Source: Aralia elata
Lineage: Eukaryota; Streptophyta; Magnoliopsida; Apiales; Araliaceae
Direction of reading: 5' to 3'
NCBI GenBank assembly: GCA_034770075.1
Contig: CM068385.1
Coordinates: 71,926,479-71,990,478, forward strand
DNA: 64,000 nt
Part shown: positions 1 through 9,101 of the stretch, piece after piece
Position numbering within the stretch: the first letter of the stretch is position 1
Layout: the number at the start of each line of letters is the position of its first letter
Notes under the pieces: model-generated
Seen by the model: the letters and a program-made list of their open reading frames with translations, nothing else
Told to the model about the DNA's origin: nothing
Databases searched by the model: none
Made by a program: the position numbers and the translations under genes

Positions 1-1446
1 AGTCTTAAGATTTACACACTTCTTTTGATAGTCAATGACTGCCCCATGATTGAACAACCAATCCATTCCTAGAATAACATCAAACACCCCAAGACGAATT
101 GGGATCAAGTTTACTGTCATCACATGACCCTTAATATCTACCTGACAATTTTTGTGGAAAAACTTAACAGGAATCACTTCCCTATTCGCAATTTCTATAT
201 TCATGGAGTAATCTAATTCTTCCTGAGGTAACTCTAATTTTCTGGAAAATCTTCGGATATAAATGAACAAGTAGCACCCGAATCAAATAACACGTAAGCA
301 TTTACACTATTGACCAGAATGATACCTGACACTACATCCTTTGACTGCACAGCATCCTGCACCGTCATGTTGAATGTTCGAGCGGTAGGTCGATTGGGCT
401 GCGTCGGTCCTGTGATAGTCAGATTGCCACCACTGCTATTCCCCTTTCCTGTACTAGCTCCACCTGCAGCTTTCTTAGGGCAATCCCGAGCAAAATGATC
501 CTTCGACCCGCAAATAAAACATGCACCCTTCTTCGGACTATGGCAATTCGGTGCGATATGACCCTCCTGACCGCAATTAAAGCATACTCTCTTACCCTTT
601 AAGCAAACACCCACATTGCTCTTTCCGCAGTTACTACATACCTCCACCTTCTTTTTCTGACTTCCCTGATGGCTGCCACCAGAGTTACTATCACTCCACT
701 TCCTCTATTGATTGTGCCACCATAGCTAGCACTTGCTTTATTATCATTTTCACTCCTCTTTTTCTTCTACTCTTGATTGTATTTAGACAGAGCATCACTC
801 CCTCCTTCAGCGATTATTGCCTTCTCTAACACTGCCGTAAATGAATTCAGTTGAAACATTGAAACTCGGCTATACAGCCAGGGCTTCAGTCCCTGCTCAA
901 ACCTTCTAGCCTTTCGCTCATCCGTGTTGACCTGATATGGCGCAAACCTCGCCAACTCATTGAATTTCGCAGCATACTCAGGTACCGCCATGGTACCTTG
1001 CTTCAACTCTAGAAACTGCACCTCCATTTGATTCTGCGCGCTTGCCGAAAAATAGGTCTCGAAAAATATTTCCTTAAATCGTTCCCACGGTATTATCCCT
1101 TGCCCGCCTCGGGTTTTATTAGCTTGCCACCAGTAGCTTGCTTTTGATTTGAGCATAAATGTTGCAAATGCAGTCTTCTGGTCCTCGTTGACCCTAGCAA
1201 CATCAAATACTTTCTCCATCTCCATGACCCAGGTTTGTGCCTCGATCGGATTCATAGACCCTTGAAATTCTAGGGGGGTCCAACAGCCTTGAAATCTTTA
1301 AAAGTCGTGGCCTGGGCTTGGGGTTGATTCGCAAATGCTCCCATTAGCAGATTTACCAGCTGCTACATTGGATTAGCGTTGACTTCTTCATTGTTATTGG
1401 TAGATCCTTCAGGGGTCTGTTGACGGGTTTGTCTTATTGGCGGCAT
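1..1446 (-). pseudogene. gag-pro: Element A gag-protease, broken
   Basis: Gag packages the element's RNA and the protease matures the polyprotein. The start is the CAT at 1444-1446, which matches the conserved MPP start of the other gag copies here. The capsid part (767-1255) has the family's NPIEAQTW and ARRFEQGLKPW motifs. The region 234-647 has two CCHC knuckles (CFNCGQEGHIAPNC, CFICGSKDHFARDC) and the protease motif VLFDSGATCSF. Lesions against element G are extra G residues near 1262-1270 that shift frame, a TAG just upstream of 767 where G has CAG, and a small deletion near 236-240 after the protease active site. Family and broken state are certain; exact lesions rest on comparison by eye. 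Confidence 0.9.
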
Positions 1447-1741
1447 CTTACTATTAAAAATTTACGTTATTAGATTATTACTCAATTACTTAAACATTTA
1501 AGTCTTAACTTAAACATTTATAAACAGCACTTAACACATAGCACATCTGATAAACTTTCGCATTTTATTCATTTACTGCTTTAAAACATAATAAAAATAA
1601 CGTCATAGTTATTTACATCAAATCATCTATCCTGAAATCATAAGGTTCCAAGACTACATCATTATTCTATCCCATTATATAAAACTGGGATTTACAACTT
1701 ATTATCTTCATAAATTTCATAATAGCACCTCCAATCCTAAT
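1447..1741 (-). other. Element A spacer between accessory ORF and gag
   Basis: No coding potential is seen. It is AT-rich. Immediately before the gag start the minus strand reads a T-rich stretch ending in TAG, which fits a 3' splice site. Confidence 0.5.
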
Positions 1742-2551
1742 CTACGATGGCATCCCACGGCACACAGCTTCCTCGCGTTCCTGCTCCATAATACGAGTCA
1801 CCATCCTTCGACCCATTATATCTGGATGACGATGAACTCGATCCTGAGCTCTATCTACTGTGGTGTGAAAAATATACTCCATCTCATCAATCTTGGCCTT
1901 CTTTGACCGCACCTCACATTCAACACGATCTGCGCGATTACCCTCCCTCAACCAAGCGTTTTCAGCTCTAACCCGCTTAGCTGTCTCCTCTTTCAATTCA
2001 TCTCGTACAATTTCATTCCTAGCCAACAACTGGCCTCGTCGGTACTCAGACTGAGCTAGTCTCTGATCGACCTCTGCTAGACGTGATGAAAGGTCTTGGA
2101 TCTCGACATCCTTCTGCTCTAGAGCGGCTTGACATTCCACAACTTGATTTTCTGACTCCTCCTTTTGGCTCTCTTCATGAACCAGCTTCCACTCCATGTC
2201 CCCAAGACGTATATCGAGCTCCTCAATCTCACTGTTCTTCTGCTCCAAGATAGTCTGTCGCTCGGCCAGCTGCCCCTCTAACTCCTCCACTCTGTCCTGT
2301 AACTCTATGTTACGGTCATACACCTGCTCGTACATCTGAACACCTAAGGAAGTTAGTGGTATCTCCTCAGGGTCTTCCTCCTCCTCCTCATCCTCCTCCG
2401 GATCCTCCTCAGGATCAGTCTCAGGCTCGTACTCGGGACCTACAACTGTGATCAATGGGGATGGCTCCCTCTGTACTAGCTGCTCCCGAACTACATGAAT
2501 ATCCCGAGGCTCCTCCTCCCTAGCCTGGCTGGATCCTCCTATATCTGTCAT
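1742..2551 (-). CDS. Accessory ORF upstream of gag: acidic coiled-coil protein (element A)
   Basis: An intact 269-residue frame. I chose the start at the CAT 2549-2551 because ATG follows an acceptor-like TTGTTGTCAG and the same start context recurs in E and G; the open frame continues upstream to 2635 without homology. Residues about 30-65 are strongly acidic (runs of Glu and Asp with PEED/DPEE repeats). About 70-225 is heptad-like coiled coil rich in Glu, Gln, Leu and Arg, with internal repetition (LEQKNSEIEELDIRLGD against LEQKDVEIQDLSSRLAE). The C-terminus is basic with an MEQEREEAVCRG motif. There is no enzyme motif, signal peptide or membrane segment. Related frames lie in the same place in E and G, and a same-architecture but diverged one in B. 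The function is unknown to me; being kept open here while the neighbouring gag is broken suggests selection on earlier copies. Confidence 0.8.
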   Translation of the reverse strand: MTDIGGSSQAREEEPRDIHVVREQLVQREPSPLITVVGPEYEPETDPEEDPEEDEEEEEDPEEIPLTSLGVQMYEQVYDRNIELQDRVEELEGQLAERQTILEQKNSEIEELDIRLGDMEWKLVHEESQKEESENQVVECQAALEQKDVEIQDLSSRLAEVDQRLAQSEYRRGQLLARNEIVRDELKEETAKRVRAENAWLREGNRADRVECEVRSKKAKIDEMEYIFHTTVDRAQDRVHRHPDIMGRRMVTRIMEQEREEAVCRGMPS

Positions 2552-2773
2552 CCTGACAACAAAATTTGAAGTTTTAATTACTACTCGATAATACTCGCGA
2601 GCACATAAGTTTGTTACCAAATAAGCACATAACACATAATCATTTTATTATCTTTTATGAATTTCCATAATCCATTTCTTAGAACTCGATAAGAGTTTAT
2701 CACCTCTATATTCTCTATTTCCTAAAAGGCTACTACCCTAAAGTTTTCCCACCTAAAGGTTCATAACCTATCA

Positions 2774-2785
2774 GCTCTGATACCA
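2774..2785 (-). promoter_or_regulatory. Primer binding site, element A
   Basis: The minus strand reads TGGTATCAGAGC, complementary to the 3' end of initiator tRNA-Met, a few bases inside the LTR end at 2789. Confidence 0.9.
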
Positions 2786-2788
2786 ACT

Positions 2789-3147
2789 TGTGACCCCCCC
2801 CAAATCTGGGTACTTCAACTCCACAGATTTGGTGTTCACTATAGCATACATTCAATACTAACTACCCATGATTAAGATAATATAATTAAACTGAATAAAA
2901 TATCTTCCCACAAAAGGAGGTTACATCTCTAATCTTTTAATCAAACAAATCCCAGGTTATCTAACCTCTATTACATCAATGCGAAATTAAAACATAAGAT
3001 TTAAATAAGTCTTTTACAAAGAACTAAAACAAATAGACTAAACATCTTCATTTGCTCATCTTGCCCTTGCCTTTGCTAGTGGATGGCTCATTTGGTTTCT
3101 CACTCTTAGTTGCAATGTTTTTAATGCAAGAGTGAGCAAACAATTGC
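2789..3147 (-). repeat. Element A 5' LTR, 3'-terminal piece
   Basis: It starts TGTGACCCCC on the plus strand, which is the LTR end, and is homologous to the LTR of G at 59760 onward. It breaks at 3147 inside a conserved GAGCAAACAATTGC motif where B inserted. Confidence 0.9.
3143..3147. repeat. Target site duplication of B, left copy (ATTGC)
   Basis: ATTGC directly precedes the TGTAATG start of B and is repeated directly after the B LTR end at 30517-30521. The uninterrupted site is visible in G at about 60110. Confidence 0.93.
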
Positions 3148-4126
3148 TGTAATGTCCGGAAAATTTTAAACACTGTATCAAATTTATTTTAAATAAATAA
3201 GTTCATTATATTAATTTTACAAATTTAATTGGATCCATATGGGTACTATTATTTAATTACACAAATACGTGGTCTGGTAATTTTCTGTGCATTAAAGGGA
3301 CTCACTGATAGTTTAAATAAATTAGCGAGTTAACCCTAAGAATTTATTTGCAAGAAAATTTAAGGTTAATAAATCTATCATTATCGGATTTAAATAATTC
3401 GAACAAAGAATTATTATGTTGAATAATTAAATTATTGGTTTAGTTAATTTAAATGTTAGGACATGAGGGTATCAAATTAATGAGCCACATTTCTTTCATA
3501 TTGGGCTGGTTCCATTCTTCTTTCCAGCCATTTCCTTATTCTTTTGCCGGCCCAATCAAGGGAAGCCCATCTCTTGTTTTGTTTACCAGCCGGGTTAAGG
3601 CTTGCAAATGGGTCGGCCCAAGTAAATTGGGAAAAACCGGTTAATGTGAAGAGAACCGGTTAAGTATGAAGGGAAAACCCTCGAATCAAGACCTCTGGAT
3701 AAATCGAATTGGGGAAGATTCAAACCCTCAGCCAAAACCAAATAGCAACAGAGACGGGAGTAAATCAAGGGAAATGACTAAGTGAGGGAGAGGAGAGAAT
3801 CGAACCCTAGCCAACCCCAAGCCCTCAAATCGACAGCCAAGCAAGAGACGTAATAGGTATCAATCAAGGCAAACGGACAAGGATTGGCGCCGGCGACAGT
3901 GTGGTGACCAGCGGTCGGAGCAGGGAAAGGGGCGACGACCGAGCAAGCAACGACTTGGACCAGAGGTCCCTGAAGTTCGGCGATTTGACCGGCGGAACTA
4001 CGCGGCTCGAGGATTGATGAGACCACCGTTCGCTTAATCCTCTCCTACCGTCAGATATTGACCAAATCGTTGGGTATTGTCCTGTTTGAGCGAGGTAACA
4101 GCCAGCAAGAAGAGAAATTCTTCCTC

Positions 4127-4133
4127 TATAAAT
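4127..4133 (+). promoter_or_regulatory. TATA box of the B 5' LTR
   Basis: TATAAAT in a CTCTATAAATTGAGCCC context, downstream of the GC-rich U3 part. Transcription would start about 30 bp further on, giving a U3 near 1 kb and R-U5 near 2.8 kb. The same box is in the 3' LTR at 13983-13989. Confidence 0.7.
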
Positions 4134-4317
4134 TGAGCCCTAAAACCCCCAAAGCAGTTGATTCTTTCGGCTCTTGAGAGTCTCAAATTGGAGCAAAACT
4201 TATACAAAGTTAGGGTTCGAAAATTAGAGGGAGAGACAGGGGAATTAGTCGTCGAATGTCCAGCTGGGTTTCATATTTCGGTAGAAGGAGGAAGATTGCA
4301 GTCCGATCATTAGCAAG

Positions 4318-4319
4318 GT
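4318..4319 (+). promoter_or_regulatory. Candidate 5' splice donor in the B LTR
   Basis: AAG|GTAGTG followed by T-rich sequence, about 160 nt after the expected transcription start. Equivalent AAG/GAG|GT sites occur in the LTRs of A, C, E, F, G and possibly H. It could join to the acceptor before the accessory ORF (7173) or the one before gag (8383). Inferred from sequence only. Confidence 0.5.
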
Positions 4320-4899
4320 AGTGACTGAGTAGCTTTAATTTAAATTTTTGTTTCTCGGTTTGGGACAGTGCTATTGTGGGATTTAATCATACAGTAGTAT
4401 TGTGTTGTGTTAAATTGTACCACTGTGATAGTTCTTAGTTGGCTTTGTATAAATTTTTTTTTTTCCTTTCGTACTCAAATTGGTACTGTCAACTGTGTGG
4501 GTTTGAAACCCAGAACCTTGTATAAATTTTTGGGTTTTAAACTCTGGTAATGCGATGATATAGTTAGTTCATTCATTTTCTTTCCTTCCTTCTTCAGTAT
4601 TTGGACCGACTGTGTTGGTTGGGTTGGACTCTGTATTAGGTCTTTAATTGGAAAATCATTGTCAAGGTACCTTGAAGGTTCTAGCAGTAATAGCATTGGT
4701 TATACTGTGATGGGATTTTATTGCATTGTGTTGGTCTATTTTGATGAAGGAATCTGTTATGATATTGAATTGGATAATTCCCCTATTTGGGGCAATTCGT
4801 TCGAGGTACCATATTTAATCAATTGCAGGGACTTAGTACGTCTCTAGTGCCTGTGATACAGCAATTAAGACCCAAATATAGGGTAGTAATTTGAAGTTA

Positions 4900-5460
4900 G
4901 TAATGCATTTGCAAACTAACTGGTATTACTTTAATAAATAAAGGTAATATAGTAATTAATTATTTTCAATAAATAATAAATATTTAATTATTATCTAAAT
5001 AATATTAAATGATAGTTAAATATGAATAGAGTTAATGAATCATTATTTATTATTTATTTATAAATAATAAATAAAGATAATAAATATTTAATTATTTTTT
5101 TAACAATAATAATAATTGAATATGAATAAAGTTAATAAAATAATTATTTATAATATAAATAAAGTTAATAAATAACTAATTATTATTTTCCAATAAAATA
5201 ATAAATAACTATAGTAAATATTTAATTATTATTTAATAATAATAATAATTGTGTAAGAATAAAGTTAATAAATAATTATTTATTATTTTCAATGAATATT
5301 TAATTATTATTTACATAGTAATAATAATTAAGTATGAATAATAATAATAAGTATTTAATTATTATTAATGATAATTATGTATTAATAAAGTTATTGAATA
5401 AGAAGGGAGTTAACCACTTAATCATTAATGAAATAATGATTAAGTATGAAGGAGATTTAT
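4900..5460 (+). repeat. AT-rich degenerate tandem tract in the B 5' LTR
   Basis: Repeated blocks of the AATAAATATTTAATTATTAT type separated by GAATAAAGTTAATAAATAA-like links. The copy in the 3' LTR lies at about 28470-29040. Confidence 0.7.
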
Positions 5461-6945
5461 AAGTTAATTATTTAGCCTTGACCCTTAATAAATAATGATT
5501 ATAAACACTTAATGATTTATTAAATATATTAAGTGTGCTATGTACTAAATTACCCTTGGGATAAACAGTGATTAACAAATAAAAGATTAAGTAAAATCTC
5601 AACCATCATGTAGTTGTTATTAAACCATGCTAGTAATAAAGGTTGTTAACCCATAGTTAGGGACAAGTAAGGGTAATGGTCGGAGTATTCAAGGTATGCA
5701 TGATTAGTTATCAATTAAAGGTCATGGAGTTAAGTTCTGTTTAGCTAATGATTAGACGGAAATTAAATATAGATGGGGAATTGTTTAAGGAAATAACATA
5801 AGTGAGTGTATACAGTTATGCAATGCTAATGGATGAACCCACTTTATCAACTGATAGGTTATCCAAGATCAACTAAGTAAAGCTAGAATTTATCTGTAGC
5901 TGAGCAAACAGGCAAGTTCCTAACCCTAAACTTCTTACATTATTGCAAGTCCTTCCTTACTCAACTTTTACATTGAGCAAACTTCTAAACCTTATGCACA
6001 ATTTTAATTCGTGCAAAAAGGTATACATATATTGTTGCAAATTATTCTTTAAGCTTGAATCTTATCTCCAAGCATGCTTTAAGTGGTCTAATTACTTTTA
6101 AAATTATTCCACCTCTATATATTTATTGACATTCGCACTCGCGCATTTGATTTCATATAATTATTTAAATTCAGAAATTTTGAGCTACTCATGGTTAAGT
6201 CTGAACCCTTGTTCGGTCAGGCAAGTATGAATTTATAAAAGCTATCCGAACCAATCAATGGTAAGGATTCTTAGACTGTATGAACACCCCTTTATTTATA
6301 GGGGAGTACCCCACGTACCGTATATAAGGTACAAACAGCAGAATTAAATGTTATGCATATACATAGGGTACGCGAGGCTGATCCCCTCAAGTACGTTATT
6401 CTGTAGCCAGTAACCAGGGGGTCAACTAGCTATTGACTCCTCTGGAAGTTATCGTTCAAAGTCTATTTGACTTTCAATTGTTCTAAAAGCATTTAATGTT
6501 CTTGCTTCTGATTATTCTATTGTTGAAATCCCTTTAATATCCCTACATCATGATATATCTTTATTGTTGCACCTTAAACTTGCTGGGCAAACTCGTTGCT
6601 CATTCTTGCTATATCATGACTTCATTGCAGCTAAACCCGAGACGTCAGGGAAGAACAAAGGGAAAGAAAAGATGAAATGATAGACTTCTCGTAGCAGACG
6701 TTAGATTCATGTGTTAGTTAATTACTGTTAATGTAATTTAAACCTTGATAGCTATTTAGGGTATGGATTGTGTAAATGTTTAAGGTTAATCGTATTCTGG
6801 GACTAGTAACACCTTGTAATGAACAACGTATGTTTATTTTATTCCGCATTTTAGATACCATATGTTGTTATAGGTGGATGTTTATATTGAATCGTGATGA
6901 CCGGATCCGGGTATTTGGAGACCCGAATTTGGGGGCGTCACAGGT

Positions 6946-6957
6946 TGGTATCAGAGC
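6946..6957 (+). promoter_or_regulatory. Primer binding site, element B
   Basis: TGGTATCAGAGC three bases after the LTR end, matching initiator tRNA-Met. Confidence 0.93.
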
Positions 6958-7171
6958 CGTAGGTTATAAACTTTAGGACCGCGAAACCTAGGTTATAACC
7001 TTCATAGTAAACTCGTATTGAGTGTTAGGAGATAAATCGAGGAGATTTAATTATGTGGTTTTGATGAATTGGGGAATTCATCGAGTCAAGTAGTACCCAA
7101 TGAAATATAACTTCATTTCTTCAATGAATATATTTTATTGCTGTACTAATGTTAATTTTCGGTGTGATTGT

Positions 7172-7173
7172 AG
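7172..7173 (+). promoter_or_regulatory. Candidate 3' splice acceptor before the B accessory ORF
   Basis: A T-rich stretch ending GATTGTAG lies one base before the accessory ATG. In A, E and G the same position reads TTGTTGTCAG followed by GATG. Confidence 0.45.
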
Positions 7174-7174
7174 G

Positions 7175-8005
7175 ATGGCTGACAGGGCAGGGACTAGTGG
7201 AGTCCGTGAGGAGGAGGAGGTATTTATAGACATACCAGTAGATTTGGAGCAGCTGGTGGGCTATGCTCCTACTGCCCCAGGATTTTTACAGGAGGAGTCC
7301 GAGTCGGAGGAAGACTACCAGAGGGAGCTACCAGAGCCGGTGGTAGGTAGAGTTATGAGGTCGGGCAGTCAGGATCCAGAGGCTGAGGAGGAGGACCCTG
7401 AGACCGAGGGAGAGGAGCCACCTGCTGATATTGATGGCATGGGGTCCACTGCTGATGATATCATCGAGGGGTTGACTGACAGAAATGAGGAGCTGGAGGC
7501 TCGGATTGCTCATTTGGAGGAGCAAAACCAGACTCATCAGTTTATGGAGGACCAGTACAGAGACCTGGCCTACCAGCTCGAGCATGACTTAGGGGTGGCT
7601 AAGGTACAGCTGCAGGGCTACGAGTCCTCAGCACAGCAGGTCGGACCACTGCTACATCAGTTAGTGGCCCGAAACGCTGAGTTGAGGGAGAGACTGGAGC
7701 AGAGGGATTTACAGATCGCCCACCTGAGGGCGAAACAGGAGGCTATGAGGTTCGAGGCTGGACTGGAGGTGGCTGCGAGGATGCGCGTCAGGGAGGCCTG
7801 GGCCAGGGAGGCCAGGAGGGTTGATCAGCTGGAGGACCAGTTGGAGGCCAGAGCTGTGAGGATAGAGACCCTAGGCCATGCCCTAGATGCAGCTTACAGG
7901 AGACCCCGGGCTGAGGTAGGGGAGTCCAGTCGCTCTGTTCGTCGCAGGATCGGGGATGGAGCATTCTCTTCTGGCCAGCAGGCTCGGATCCGTCATGATG
8001 TATAG
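7175..8005 (+). CDS. Accessory ORF upstream of gag: acidic coiled-coil protein (element B)
   Basis: 276 residues, intact. The start at 7175 is preferred over the upstream in-frame ATG at 7100 because it follows the acceptor-like site and matches the start position in A, E and G. Residues about 15-95 are acidic with Glu runs (EEEDPETEGEEPP). About 100-240 is a long coiled coil with heptad Leu (EELEARIAHLEEQ, ELRERLEQRDLQIAHLRAK). The tail from about 245 is basic and Ser/Arg-rich (SSRSVRRRIGDG). There is no enzyme motif. Sequence identity to the A/E/G version is low but size, order of regions and position are the same. The function is not known; RNA or capsid binding would be a guess. Confidence 0.82.
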   Translation: MADRAGTSGVREEEEVFIDIPVDLEQLVGYAPTAPGFLQEESESEEDYQRELPEPVVGRVMRSGSQDPEAEEEDPETEGEEPPADIDGMGSTADDIIEGLTDRNEELEARIAHLEEQNQTHQFMEDQYRDLAYQLEHDLGVAKVQLQGYESSAQQVGPLLHQLVARNAELRERLEQRDLQIAHLRAKQEAMRFEAGLEVAARMRVREAWAREARRVDQLEDQLEARAVRIETLGHALDAAYRRPRAEVGESSRSVRRRIGDGAFSSGQQARIRHDV

Positions 8006-8399
8006 TGATGGGATAGGATGGTGGTTTAGTTGCTAGTACAGTCAGCCCCACCTTTTGTTATATTAGGGACGTATGCATATTTGTATTGGGAAACATTATA
8101 TTTGTTTTCTTGTTAGGGTAGTAGTCAAACCTCAACTTTTGTTGCCTTAGAGGATGGGCAGTATCATTCCCCACCTTTTGTTTCAGGGGAAGTGATGATA
8201 GGGCACACAGTGGCACATTTATAGCAGTATGCCACAGGTTTCGTCTTGTAACAAATAGTGGTATATAAATATAAATGCAGATGTTTCACTTAAATCAAAT
8301 GTGTTTGATAGATATTTTGCCCTTGATTGCTTATTTTAATAACATGTCATGTAAAATATAAATCTATAGGTAAAAGTCCTCAGTTTCCTCATTCAAAAC
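8006..8399 (+). other. Spacer between accessory ORF and gag, with repeated motif (element B)
   Basis: Noncoding. It carries three related motifs, CCCCACCTTTTGTT (about 8047 and 8169) and CCTCAACTTTTGTT (8130). Similar motifs occur in the same interval of C. A CTCAG acceptor-like site ends at 8383, 17 nt before the gag ATG. Confidence 0.5.
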
Positions 8400-9101
8400 A
8401 TGCCGCCAAGAGGACGACCACGAAACCGACAGGTTGAGGAATCAGAAAGCGAAGTTGGAAATCAATCCAACCCGATGAGAATGTTTGCGGAAATGCTGGC
8501 AGAAGCCATGCAATCAAGGCCGCCACCTGGAAGGGCCCAAGCAGCAGCTGAGCCAGCGCATCATCTGACAAACTTTAAAGATTTTAAATTGGTCGGACCA
8601 CCTGAGTTCAAGGGAACGCTTAACCCAATCGAAGCGCAGACCTGGATAGAAGAGATAGAGAAGGTCTTTGAAGTGGCAAGGGTGGCAGAGGAACAGAAAA
8701 CAAGTTTTGCTACCTTCATGTTAAAGGGTGAGGCAAACTACTGGTGGAAGGCCAACAGAGGCCGAGTGGAAGAAGGCACTGTCGCTTGGGATCGTTTTAA
8801 GAAAATGTTCTTGGAAAATTACTTTCCAGAGAGCATGAAGCAGGAGATGGAGATCAAGTTCCTGGAACTAAAACAAGGGAACATGTCTGTGGCGGAGTAC
8901 GCAGCTAAGTTCAATGAGTTGGCACGGTTTGCAGCTCACCAAGTCAGCACCGAGGAAAGGAAAGCTCGTAGGTTTGAGCAAGGGTTGAAACCATGGTTAT
9001 ACCGTTCTGTGGCGGTATTGAAAATCAGAACATTTGCAGAATTGATGGAGAGGGCAATCATTGCAGAGGGTGGCAGTGAGGCCCTAGCCAAATACAACTA
9101 A
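8400..9101 (+). CDS. gag: Gag capsid part (element B), ends at a nonsense codon
   Basis: First part of a single frame running to 12956. Gag forms the cytoplasmic particle that packages element RNA. The start at 8400 (MPPRGRPR) matches MPP starts in A, E and G. Residues 60-230 are the plant retrotransposon gag domain (LNPIEAQTWIEEIEKVFEV, ANYWWKANRG, ELARFA, ARRFEQGLKPWLY). The frame stops at TAA 9099-9101, where the relatives have a Gln codon, so one C-to-T change truncates it before the nucleocapsid knuckles. Downstream codons stay open in the same frame. This is a recent lesion in an otherwise intact gag. Confidence 0.9.
   Translation: MPPRGRPRNRQVEESESEVGNQSNPMRMFAEMLAEAMQSRPPPGRAQAAAEPAHHLTNFKDFKLVGPPEFKGTLNPIEAQTWIEEIEKVFEVARVAEEQKTSFATFMLKGEANYWWKANRGRVEEGTVAWDRFKKMFLENYFPESMKQEMEIKFLELKQGNMSVAEYAAKFNELARFAAHQVSTEERKARRFEQGLKPWLYRSVAVLKIRTFAELMERAIIAEGGSEALAKYN

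Larger units (their letters stand above)
1..2788 (-). mobile_element. Element A internal region, Tekay/Del-type chromovirus, cut by window edge
   Basis: This is the 5' part of a minus-strand Ty3/gypsy element: post-protease linker (at base 1), protease, nucleocapsid, gag, leader, accessory ORF and primer binding site, read right to left. Its closest relative here is element G, with which it shares gag, accessory ORF and LTR 3' end. Reverse transcriptase, integrase and 3' LTR lie left of the window. Its 5' LTR was split by element B. Confidence 0.93.
3148..6942 (+). repeat. Element B 5' LTR
   Basis: 3795 bp, beginning TGTAATGTCC and ending GGCGTCACA. In order: U3 with a GC-rich stretch (about 3890-3965), a TATA box at 4127, a donor-like site at 4318, an AT-rich degenerate tandem tract (about 4900-5460), GCAAGTT boxes (5900-6060) and two small hairpins (6285-6395). 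Small frames inside (for example 3453-3644 and 4659-4847) recur in the 3' LTR only because the LTRs are duplicates. Confidence 0.95.

Noticed and set aside
2552..2635. N-terminal extension of the A accessory ORF
   Set aside because: The open frame upstream of 2551 lies before the conserved acceptor-like site and ATG and has no counterpart in E or G. The upstream ATG at 7100 in B was set aside on the same grounds.
6943..6960. A tRNA-Met gene fragment
   Set aside because: The match is limited to the primer binding site; no tRNA fold is present.
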